Shown: one piece after another, positions 35,853 through 46,399 of the stretch
How positions within the stretch are numbered: the first letter of the stretch is position 1
Layout: every line of letters starts with the position of its first letter
NCBI RefSeq assembly: GCF_040869045.1
Contig: NC_090323.1
Location: forward strand, 261,272,392 to 261,336,391
DNA length: 64,000 nt
Origin: Eurosta solidaginis
Lineage: Eukaryota; Arthropoda; Insecta; Diptera; Tephritidae
Reading direction: 5' to 3'
Notes under the pieces: model-generated
Database searches by the model: none
What the model saw: only the letters and a program-made list of their open reading frames with translations
What the model was told of the DNA's origin: nothing
Made by a program: the position numbers and the translations under genes

Positions 35853-35974
35853 CTATTAAAAACCATTTTGCAATGCAGAATATTGGAGGTTTCAAATAAG
35901 CGGAATTTCACTAAATTCGATACAATATGTTTGTACAAAACTTAAAATTAAGGGGTTTCGAATTTGAAAATTGC

Positions 35975-36425
35975 TTTTGTACTACCCGCCGAGCTATTCA
36001 AATACGGATACGAAGAGTTGAGCAAGAACATGCATCAACTCCTAACCAAAATGTGGTCGAATGAGCGCCATATTGGAATTTAGGTGTGCTCTGCCTCATC
36101 CACAGAAAAGAAGATCCCGTAAACCGCACTTATTATCGTGGAATCAGCATATATTGTCCTGTCCATGATGCCCAAGCTGACTATCGAATGAGGTATAATT
36201 ATGAGCTGCATGAGCTTCGTTGGCGAGGTCATGTTATGTGAATGAATGAAAACGCTCCGACCAAGAAAGTATTTCAGTTGACACCGCAGCTTCAAAGCAG
36301 AGGAAGGGAGAGATCTGCATTACCCTGGGAAAGGTAGGTGGAGGAAGACTTGACCTCCGTTGGTGCTTAGCTTTGCGGGCGCAGGGCACGAGCACAAAAC
36401 GTGATCGATCGCTCCAAATGGCTAC
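35975..36425 (+). pseudogene. RTE/CR1-like LINE remnant with internal deletion
   Basis: The translation gives LFKYGYEELSKNMHQLLTKM and then RTYYRGIS, the N-terminal RT region (usual N-Y-R-G-I-S). Within about 60 bases it switches to ELRWRGHVM, APTKKVFQ and VEEDLTSVGA, the extreme C-terminal tail of the same type of protein (usual L-R-W-x-G-H-V-x-R-M). The RT core with its YxDD motif is therefore deleted. Several stops follow. Confidence 0.65.
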
Positions 36426-36429
36426 AAAT

Positions 36430-36692
36430 TGGCGGGACGGGATCTACTTGTGTTATGCCGACTCCAAACGGCATTTGCAAGGCAAATGAGTTTTCACTGA
36501 GAAGCCTTTCATGGCAGAAATACACTGGCCAAATACTGTCGAGGGGCGACCCGCTTAGACAAATTTTCTTCTAATTGAAAAAACTTGTTTCTAAAATTTA
36601 TATGTTACTTTACGCGGGGCGTGAACCCAGGATCTTCGGTGTGGTAGGCGGAGTACGCTTCCATTTTACCACGGCGTCCGCTTGTATGTATA
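36430..36692 (-). repeat. tRNA-derived SINE
   Basis: Read on the minus strand, the head begins GCGGACGCCGTGGTAAAATG. It holds a perfect A box (TGGTAAAATGG, 36661-36671) and a B box with one mismatch (GTTCACGCC, 36618-36626), the internal RNA polymerase III promoter of a tRNA-type gene. The body includes a 'gagtcggcataacacaag'-like segment with relatives at 18655, 33205 and 46240. There is no intact tRNA fold downstream, so this is a SINE and not a tRNA gene. Confidence 0.7.
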
Positions 36693-36739
36693 CAATATAG
36701 TACATATCAGAAAAATACGTCAAGCTACATTAGTTTTTA

Positions 36740-37245
36740 AGCTACTTGAAAATTGTCCACATATGCCAAGCTTTAATTGCTACAAGTGAGTATGTGGATG
36801 AAGTTCCAAGATTGTAGCTCACTGAGAATTCTCTTGAAAATTGATCGCAAAATTCCCCCTGTTCCGTATGATTTTTCTTAATATCCCAATTCGTGCGCAT
36901 CCTATCGAAATTTTTTGTATTTTGTTTTATACTGTCATCGGCCTCTGAATTACGTTTGAAATTTCAAGTATCTAGCTCATCGAGAAGTTACATAAAAGCC
37001 GGTTTCAAATTTCCAAAATCTCATCTCATTATTTCGATCCGTGCGGCACTTCACTGATTTTCCCCCTTTTTTGTATTGTCTCGGTGTGTTAATCTAATCT
37101 GTGATGTTTCACGTTTGTTGCTCAATGCGAAGTTACTTAAAATTCGATCGCAAAATTTCAAATTTCCAAATTCTTATCTAATTATTTCCATCCGTGCGCC
37201 ATCTAACGGGTTTTTCCCTTTTGTTGCATTATCGACCGTGCATGA
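36740..37245. repeat. ~150-bp tandem repeat array, about 3.5 units
   Basis: The marker GTGCG recurs at 36893, 37041 and 37194, spacing 148 and 153 bp. Each unit contains in order: GTGCG-C-A, T-rich tract, TTGTATT, 'GAAGTTAC', 'GATCGCAAAAT' and 'ATTATTTC'. Similar sequence in the same order fills the interior of the MITE at 60543-60949, so one is derived from the other. Confidence 0.65.
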
Positions 37246-37589
37246 ACACAGTCGGCTACATGGCAGGGATTTTTGAATGAAATTCGTAATTTTATTTTAT
37301 GGTAAGTGTTCTTTTTCTCCAATTTCCAATTCGACTACCTATGTTAATTTTAACAAAATTTCTTCTGACGCATTGCTGAATGTGATTTTTGTGTCTTGTA
37401 GGGAAGTGAAATGGTATCAAAAAGATTCATAAATTTTGTTTTATTTTTATAAAAGCGGTATTCATGTATAAATTGCCATGCATCGTGAAATACCAAAATT
37501 TTGTGCCTATTGCTATTTTCATGCTCAAGAAAAATACAAAATTTTGCGTTTGATCTGTGTACAGCGCTTAATAATACCAAAATGTAAGC

Positions 37590-38835
37590 TTTCGATTTCA
37601 AAGTATTTGCGAAAGTATGTATCGTCGCCCGCTAGCCAGAAGCATGAATGTGCAATTTTTCCGATTTTGTGTTAGAGGCCTCTTTGGATTACCTTTAGAT
37701 TCTCTAGGTTCTACTTAAATCTAGAGCTTCCTACGTACATGGAAACCCCAATAATTTGCAATGCCATTTTCAAGAATGTATAATTAAATCACACAAAGTT
37801 CAGCAAGAAAAATCAATGTGGCACATTGTATGACACATTCGTTGATATGGCAAAACAATTTTTAAAATTTTTGAAAAAAATAAGAACAGCACATATTCGT
37901 ATGTTCGATCGTTCGGGTATATGTACATACGTGCCTGGTATTCTTCAAAAAAAATTATACCGATGAAGAATTTTTAATAGCTTAATATCCTAAAAAAATA
38001 GTTGTTTAATTGAAGGCAAGTCGGTTTATTCGAAGCCGTTGCCTCTTCCCGAATCAAAACTAAAATACTTGGAAAAATTGTGTGAAAAACTGGTTATACC
38101 AGAATAATATCATTCTTTTTATAAAAATTTTAAGGGCAACGCTTTTCCCGAACCCAACATTTCAGAAGATTCTGATTGTGATGAGAATAAGAACTAGTTC
38201 TATATTTGCAATAATATCTTAAATAAAAACACATTAGTGTATATGAAATTGAATAGAATGTGTAACTTTTTTTCATTTACATACATACTTTCGGTAAGTC
38301 AAAGCCGCAGATGTTTTCCCAAGTACTGTGATGCTCCGAACGGAATTGGTCTAGCAGGTCCTGGCTTAGCCCTATCGTTATTTAAAATAAATCTGTACTG
38401 ATTTTTTACGTATTTTGAGGTTAAGGCCATACCATGGCCAGTTGGGCCAATTCTTATAGCTTATTCGGATTAAGCACATCAAAATGCATAGAAAGCATGA
38501 GCAGATTAACCTGATCCGACTACTGTTAATTTTTTTGTATAGATGTGTTAACAAAAAATATATCAGCTTTTTAAATTTTTGTTGTGTCAGAAAAATGAAT
38601 ATGCTAAATCTCGGAGAATAGAAGGGATGCGAGCAGAACAATTATCTCAGTTAAAAGAGTATAGTGGGAGTATAATATATAAGTACATTCTTCTGATTTT
38701 GAGAGAGCAATAAACTTTGAAACTCGATTTCCCAACATTTTCATTTTGGCACATTCATGCTTCTGGCAAGCGGGCGACGGTATGTATTCCGTTTTTAAAT
38801 ACTTTTTGTATTTTTTATTTGGTACTTTTATCATC
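37590..38835. mobile_element. DNA-transposon-like remnant with inverted end segments
   Basis: Segments at 37595-37665 and 38735-38820 are inverted copies (shared core 'agccagaagcatgaatgtgc' / its complement, with 'cgtcgcccgct' beside it). Between them, at 38010-38200 on the plus strand, a frame with one stop reads KPLPLPESKLKYLEKLCEKL, then YHSFYKNF and an acidic end SEDSDCDEN. It resembles the C-terminal end motif of some insect transposon proteins I have seen, but I cannot name the superfamily. Confidence 0.4.
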
Positions 38836-38839
38836 ACTG

Positions 38840-41800
38840 GGTGTGTACATTTCATACTTATATAATTTTAATAAAACAATGTATTTAATAATAACAATTT
38901 AAATAAATGTTATGTTTAAAGACACAGAGTGAAAGTTTCTGAAAGTGATTTTTGAGCAACAAAGATATTATTTGATAGCTATCGATAATAAAAACAAATG
39001 CTCGTCTTCGATTTTTCAAAAAAATACTGTATCCTTAATGATCGCCATTTGAATTTTCTTTGTCCTTTTTCTTTTAAAGTTGAATAGCAGCCTATAGACT
39101 CCGCCGATTTTGACAATTCGGTAAAAGTCTAGTTGAGGGGTCGATTGCTAATACGCTACCAAAAATATCGAGAGAGGTGACAAACGACGCGTATTGACCT
39201 CTATATTAATAATCCGAAATTGTATCTCTGCCGCGAGATATTTGCATTTGAAGTTGGCTATTTTCATGTGTGTGTAATTTAGATGCCAGATATTTCCATT
39301 TCTACACCTTGGACTTGGAGATTCCCCCCTCCCACCGCGCCTGCATACATACCTATGTATATAGAACATATATTTATTAACAAAGTATGCTTATTTTTTA
39401 CATCGATTTTCATTTTTTACGCTAGTGTCGGCAATATTAATGATCGCTTTTAAATTGTGTTGACAGATGTTGTGATGCTTGTCAACAGCTTGTGAGCGAG
39501 CGAAAATTATCGAGCGTGCCTAGAAACAGTCATGTTTTGAACGAGAGACCATTTCTCAGGCATGTTAACAACAGTTGCTAACAATTAGTTGTCGATTTTG
39601 CGTAAAACAAATGTGAACAGATGCTTAGTAACACTTGTAGACTGATAGTTTTAGATGTAAGACAGTTGTTTTTTCGTTTTTTCTTTTCTGTTGTAAAAAA
39701 GTGTTTTTCTATTTGTTAAACATCATTTGAATTAATTCTTTTATGATTTTCATGTATTATCATGTGCGAAAAAGATATTGTATTGTATATTTAATTGCAT
39801 TATTTATAATGGGTGGCTATTATGATTTTGATTATGATATTCGATTGTGATGGTAAAACATAAATATATACTTAAATATTTGGAGGGCTTAATAGAAAAT
39901 TATATCAGATTTTAATGAAAGAACCTTATTTGTAGTCTATGGCCCATAATCATAGTCGCTGGCTTAAATAATATTTAGTTAAAATCTTGCCTAAATTAAA
40001 AATGGGATTTAAAATTTTGGTCTGCAATAGACATATTAAGCACAGTTTTCAGCTAAAATAAGCATGTACAGGGTATCCACATGAAAAAAGGCATTGATTG
40101 GCGCTATGAAGAAATTTTTTAGAGGTTTTAAAAGTTCACCCTGTTCCTTACAACCGTGCTTACTTGACTCCACGCATAACAAATGGTAATTTTTTACTTG
40201 ACAAAAACTCTTACAATACCACAAAAATTGTCAAAGGAGTACCTGAAACGCGTTTTGATTATAATCCGTTGGCAGATAATTATCATTCAATTCTATTTAA
40301 AAGTTATTAGCAACCTTTTGTAACAATTCTCTGTTTTTTATCAGCCGTCAATTTAAAATTGAGTGCACAATCTATTAATTGAACATGAACATATTTATTT
40401 AAAGAAAATTTACTTCATTTCGTTCTTTCTAAATTATTTAAATCTCGCAACATAATCGAATATGTAGTTAAAGCGGATTTGGGCTTCTTAAAGCAAAGGA
40501 AGCAACAAGGCTATTCACTCATACACTCGTATTCATGTTGAATAGCTTATATAGTTTGTAAGAATGTTGTAAATAAAAGTTGTTTGCATTAAGACAGATG
40601 TGACGGTCAAAATGATGCAAACCTTAAATGTTAGGTGGTCCTAACCGTTTAAGCCGTTTAATTTAATAGACCCGAAACCGAATAGGAATATGTCTAACCT
40701 CGATACTAATAAGTATGCAGGACATTCAATGATAATCACGTTAAATCTAATTTAGGTTTGTCTTCGCAAAGTCAGCATAAATAAAGGGAGTTTAGTATAG
40801 TTTTCCATAGGAAAGAAGTGACCTAGAATGCCCATTTTACATGGACCTGCAAGGTGTAAGTCCCTTTTCCATTAGAAAATCATTGAACTGAAGACGATCA
40901 TGACATTGACTAAGAGGGTGATAAAGGAGGGAAGTAGTACAATAGCGCCCGTACCAAGCAGTTCTTAAAATTGTTGTTGCTAATTCTTGTTTTATTCGCG
41001 TTTTATTTCACGCTTTATATTAAGAGGAATTGGGAAATGCAAAGGGGAATAGAAGACATAAAAGCAAATGCCAGCAGAAATTAATTCTGTAATGTAATTC
41101 AATAATTAGAAGTTGGAAATAAGAAATTGTTCTTTTATTAATAGATATTCACAAAAAACCGAAAAATTACCCTCAAACGGCTGCGAAACTGGTGAAAATT
41201 GTATCAGCGCAAAACGCCTTTTTAGTTAATTCATTTCTGTATACAACAATATCACCAAAATTACATCAACCACATGAAAGTCTTAAACTTTTTTTTTTTG
41301 CAAAAATATCTTGACAGAGTAAAAGTATTATTTTGCCGCCTTCAGATTATTGCTTCCGAAATTAAAACGCGTCTTTGACACCTCTCCCGAAATTTTTTGG
41401 CATGTATTAAAAATCGACGCCTGTGGTAAATAATTCATTCCATTGAATATTTATTTCTAAATTTAATGCCAAAATCAGTATAGGATGCTACTTTTTCCAC
41501 AAAAGATACTACAATATCAAAACTCACAAATATCCAGTCTTAATTAAAGATTTCGCATATGTGGAGCCAAGTAACCACATTTTAAGATTGTGTAGTTTTC
41601 TTCACAAACATATTAATACGCATTCTAGGTATAATAAATTAGTTCCTGACGTATATTTGCTTGTCGGGGAAGCCTTTTGCACTTCCATTTAAGTTAATCG
41701 AGTTTAAATAGCAAATTGTTTAATTTCTCGCAACTTTTGACAGCAGACCACCAACTTAAAACATATTTTAAAAAATTAAAATCGCGCTCATGTCATTTTA

Positions 41801-42315
41801 AATTTAAAATACTTTTTTAGAGATAAACTAGTGTTTAAGTAGACTATAACAAACTTGAAATGACATTTAATTTAGAACCACGTTTAAACCAATAAAACTC
41901 TATTTTATTTCGACTATGACTACGGGCCTATATGTTCTGCAATAGAAGGAGCCACCATCTCTTTTTTATAGAATTTTTTTTCTCAATTTAGTGTACGAAC
42001 TTTTTAGCAATGAAGAAATTTTATATAAGAGAGGTCTCCTTGTTTTTAAAAAAAATTCCATTGTTTTGAGTAAGAAATTCTATGCCGAAAAATCATTCCC
42101 CTTTTGAAAAGAAAAAAGTTGGTTAAATGTATTAATTTATTTTTTGAAGGTTTGTAAACAATTTATTAGCCATTAGACCTCTTTATAAAAAAATATACCA
42201 ACAAAGATTTCGAGATCGAGAGAACAATGATGAATATCTCTTTTTTTGTATAAAACTTTCCATTAATTTGAAGAAATATTATATTATTTGTTTTCAATTG
42301 TTTCAGTCAAGTTAA
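38840..42315. other. AT-rich noncoding stretch
   Basis: No domains or strong repeats. Open frames are short and T/A-biased. Confidence 0.35.
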
Positions 42316-42324
42316 AAACATTGA

Positions 42325-43115
42325 CTAGAAATTAGGCTTACGATTTCTTCTCGAACACAAGCGAGATTTTCGAGAACCTAGAAATCGAGAGCTCGACTTC
42401 GCGCGATATTCCTGTGTCTCGAAGAATTCGTAAATCTCGCGAGTTTCTCGACATAAACTTAATCGCTGACTGGACAGTATTTATACCAGAGCCGGCCAAA
42501 AGTTGCACATTGTGCAATTTCAGTTCGTTTTTTCACACAGACGCTAACGATGTGCGATCACGATCGTTTTCTTTCGCTGGTCACTCACTAAAATCAACAG
42601 TGAATGCAAAAGGAAACGTCTACGTGCTACTTTTGGGCACATAATAAAATATTGTTTTTGCAAAAAATATTGTGCTGCAATGTTAAAGTGACTTTTAATA
42701 CGTTTTAGTTAGTATTATTAAGTTCCTTTGAACATACATATTAATATTGACAATCTAAATATTAATAATTAATAAATATTGACAATTTAGGATTAGCTTG
42801 AAATCAAATAACCAGAGTCCTTTTTAATTTCGAACTTCACAGTCCACATTTTCTTTTAGCACACTGTGGGGAGTTATCACTCAATTTTACACACACTTAG
42901 GCAATTGTTTTAGTATTTGTGTGGCCGGCTCTGATTTATACATTTGGTTTTTTTCCTTGTGACTTCTTACTTGATTTTATTGCATTCCAATGACACTTAA
43001 CTCAAAACATATTTATTATACATATAATTTTGTTCAAAATATTTTATTTTTTTAACGAGACATCGAGAACACGGCTTCTCGCGAAATTCTCGAATCTCGA
43101 AATACTCGTAATACT
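42325..43115. mobile_element. CTCGA-rich inverted-end element, copy A (with nested hAT MITE)
   Basis: The ends are rich in TTCTCGA/TCGAGAA words. The left runs from 'cttacgatttcttctcgaac' to 'gcgagtttctcgacataa'; the right is 'ttctcgcgaaattctcgaat' followed by ACTCGTAA. Excluding the nested insertion at 42487-42933 it is about 335 bp. A shorter copy lies at 43600-43808. No ORF. Confidence 0.6.
42487..42933. mobile_element. 447-bp hAT-type MITE
   Basis: The ends are inverted, CAGAGCCGGCCA ... TGGCCGGCTCTG, and it is bounded by a perfect 8-bp duplication ATTTATAC (42479-42486 and 42934-42941). CAGRG ends and 8-bp duplications are typical of hAT elements. The host repeat's other copy reads through the site uninterrupted near 43655-43670. 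No transposase is encoded; mobilisation must have been in trans. Confidence 0.88.
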
Positions 43116-43599
43116 ATGTTCAAACAGAAAAATAAATTGAGGCAATTTCGATTTAAATTGAGTGGTGTTCATACAACTCAATTTAGCTTACACAATAGTA
43201 ATTTCATAGCTGGTTGGTTCATCTCTACAGCAACAACATACCTTTGTTCAGACTGTCAAAATGTGCGTGTTGGTATTAGGCGAATGGAATGGAATGAAAA
43301 CATAAAACTTTGAAATTTTTGTGTGTTGTAAGAAAATGTGTTCAATGTTTTGGTTTAATTTTGAGTTTGCCATCTTCTTTTGAAAATCCCTACTCCAGTG
43401 AAATGAAAAACATAAAATCAGCTGATGAGATGAGCCAACCATATAGTTGAGCCATGCGCAACTGACGTTTAAATCTACTCAATAAACACACTTTACAAGG
43501 TTGCATTTGATTTATTATTACAATTTATTATATGATAAATTGCGTAAGAAATTGCCCAAATGGCATAAATTGCCAATTTGGTGGGTGTTTGTACCTAGT

Positions 43600-43808
43600 A
43601 TAATACTCGCGAGCTTCTCGACTTTCAATTCAGTCGCTGCATTGGCAGTATTCTATACATTTCGGTGTTTTTTACTTGTGGTTTTGTGGACATTTTCGCT
43701 TGTGCTCCAGAAGAAATCGTAAGCTCTATATGAAACGGCCAGTGAATCGATTAAATTGAATGTCGAGAAGCTGGCGAGCCTTACGAGTAGTTCGAGATTC
43801 GAGAATCT
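43600..43808. mobile_element. CTCGA-rich element, copy B (empty site for the MITE)
   Basis: 'ctcgcgagcttctcgacttt' and 'cattggcagtattctataca' match copy A on both sides of the hAT MITE, without the insertion. The right end, 'gagtagttcgagattcgaga', matches the complement of the copy A end. The left part is shorter than in copy A. Confidence 0.6.
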
Positions 43809-43854
43809 AGCTCTACTAGAAATCCACCGCCCTGACAGTTACACAATAGACATT

Positions 43855-44412
43855 ATCTACGGCAAATTTCTATTGCATAGATTTCTGCCTGAAAAATAGT
43901 GGGGTAGAATCGATTTCTTGAAGTTCGGCTCATAGATACCAGCTTCCGGTTTTTCATAATACAGTTTTATTCCATCCGTGAACCAGACCTCAAAGTCAGG
44001 GTCAGTATATGCATTCCCTCTTTCCCATAGAGTTCTATCCACAATAGGTACATCCAAATTCCCTGAGGTTCTGAGAGTGGGGGCCATTGCATCACGTAGC
44101 TGCATTACGGGTTTTCCAATGAATTTTTCTATTAATTTAATCTAACCTGTCATGTTTCCGCTCCTAAGCTCAGATATATTTTGAAGTCTTAGCGCAGCAA
44201 GTGTTGCCTCTATCTCTAATGGAATACGGAAGGGAGATATTCCCACTAAGGCACTAAGCGCATAAGCACAGGACGTTCTCATCGCACCCGTTTGCTTAAT
44301 TTTGCTATTGACGTGGTCTTTGGCCACGAAACTTAGGAAGCATACGTAGTTATTTGCTTCACAATCTTATTAAATGTCCAGTGTACCATTTTGGGGGATA
44401 GCCCAATAGTGC
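43855..44412 (-). pseudogene. LINE fragment: RT end to RNase H start
   Basis: On the minus strand the linker reads AMRTSCAYALSALVGISPF, as in the copy at 16050-17595 (same order, similar spacing). Then comes FEVWFTDGIKLYYEKPEAG, the RNase H opening with its Asp kept. It is cut off abruptly at about 43855 and begins at GLS-like RT thumb residues near 44400. The two copies belong to one family. Confidence 0.7.
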
Positions 44413-44414
44413 AC

Positions 44415-45385
44415 TGATTTCAAAGGTGGAAATTCTGTCATCTATATCAAACTATTCTAACTTGGTAGCACGCTACAAAAAAGCTTATAACCAAATTCAA
44501 TGCGCCGTAAAATCACTGCATGATAAACTTTCCCTAGAAGGCGGTGTGCACCTCATCACCCAAACGAGAAAAAAACTTACCCCATATCAAAAAGTCCATG
44601 AAAAAACTTAACTTGACGATAATTTAAGAATCAAATTAATGTGACAACTTCTTAAGCACATTTGAACATTTCCATTTATATTTTTACAAGCATTTTCTGG
44701 GGTGCCACTTTCGCCACTAGTGCAAGAGTATAATTAATAATTTCCCTATGAGAGCTGGTGCATTTATGGGTATGGAAAAGTTTTTGGGAAAACTCAATCA
44801 CATACTTACATATCCACAGAAACTCGTTCAAATATGAACATTTGTTTATGGCAAGCCAGTTGGTTGGAGGTGACCACGCGACTGCTGGACAGAGTGTGCA
44901 AAGAAACGAGTCGCTATTTGAATGTCGCTGACAAATGTAAATTACGTTAACTATGTGCAAAATTGTTAAAAGTTGGGTACGAATATTCCAATCGCAAACG
45001 TTTCGACATCGTTGTGAAAGTGGATAAAATTTATAGCTTAGTTATGGACAAATTTGTGATATTTTCCGAATGCTTTTAGTAAATATCTTTCTGACTACGT
45101 TTCGAATAACATTTGAATGACTGCGATTATGTCTGGAATCAGTTCGGGACTTTTCAGTATTACTTCGGGATCATATTGGGGTTTCATCGGAATAATTTTC
45201 AAAACAAAAGGAACAGGATTTTTTTTTAATTATATCGACCCCATTTCAAGAAAACTTTGAAATTTTTCGACTTTCAGAACCTTTTGGAGATTATTTCGGG
45301 ATGGGTTCTAGATAGTTTTTCCAACTATTTCACTTGCTACAAGGAAGTAGTGGAATCTTGGAAGAAACAATAAGAGAGTTTTGAG
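44415..45385. other. Noncoding stretch
   Basis: No recognised features. 'ttcgggat' words recur loosely at 45140-45310 and may be the decayed edge of the neighbouring minisatellite. Confidence 0.3.
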
Positions 45386-45389
45386 CTCG

Positions 45390-46115
45390 TTTCAAAAAAA
45401 ATCTGGGTCCAAGAACCTAACAGGTTCCAAAAAACAGGTTCAGGGCAAACACCGCGCCCAAGAAAGTAGCTGGTTCAAAAGACATGCCACAAGGAAGCAA
45501 TGGGTTCTCGGAAGAAAAATTAAGCCGGAATGACAGCTTGTACCAAATAAAAATCCGATTTCAAAAACAAAACATGTTCCCACTAATAGCTTCCAGGAAA
45601 GAAGCGGTTTCCAAATAAAACATGTTTCAAGAAAGGCGGGCTCCGAAAAACCCCGGCTTCAAAGAAGTAGATGTTCCCAAAAATCCAGTCTTAAGAAAGA
45701 AACTATTTCAAAAGGATCGGTTCCAAGTAAATAACATATCCCTTTAGGAGAACAAGTTTCAAGAAAGTAGGGGATACGAAGAAAACAAATTTTAGCGCGT
45801 TTCAATAAAAACGTCACTGCAAAGAAAATTACATATTACATTAAAATAATGACTTCAAGAAAGGTGCTGGTTTCACTAAAGTAAACGGTTCCAAAAACTT
45901 TACCATTGACAAACTGTTTGGGAACAAATAACAAGTTGGAAGATAGTAATCGGGTGGGAAAAAGTAACTGGTTGGCAAAATGTAACCGGTTGTAAAAATT
46001 AAGCGGTTGGGAAATAGTAACCGGTTAAAGAAAGGAACCGGTTGGGAAAACTTTACCGGTTGAGAAAAAATTTACTACGTTACCGGTTGGAAAAACATTA
46101 GCCGTTTGGGAAACA
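45390..46115. repeat. Degenerate 'ggttccaaraaa' / 'taaccggttgggaaa' minisatellite
   Basis: The left part (45390-45900) is loose repeats of GGTTCCAAGAAA-like words. The right part (45908-46112) is a clearer ~19-bp array of 'gtaaccggttgggaaaa' units, about ten copies. No coding potential. Confidence 0.6.
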
Positions 46116-46239
46116 TTATCTAAGCAAACTTCAAATTGATATCGAAATTAACCCCCAATGATCTAAAAAAAATTCCGAAACAAAGAGAAATATGAATAAT
46201 CCTATAAATTAAGCCAAAACTAAAAACAAAATAAATGCT

Positions 46240-46375
46240 TTGCTCAATTTACCACCAAAGAGGTTTAGGACGGAGCTCCGCTTCCAATTTGCGTCGTGTC
46301 CCTTCTAATTTTCCCTACAAATTCGGCGCGGCATATTTTATTACCGCTCCGAATGGCATCTCAAAGGCAGACGCT
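46240..46375 (-). repeat. SINE fragment, distal body
   Basis: 'acggagctccgcttccaatt' and 'gctccgaatggcatctcaaa' resemble the distal part of the tRNA-SINE family (compare 'actccaaacggcatttgcaa' at 36460). The head is missing. Confidence 0.4.
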
Positions 46376-46399
46376 ACGCGGTCACCTAAAACTATACCT

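Noticed and set aside
36618..36692. A tRNA gene suggested by A and B boxes
   Set aside because: The B box has a mismatch, no cloverleaf completes, and the sequence continues into a dispersed repeat body with relatives at 18.7 and 46.2 kb: a SINE.
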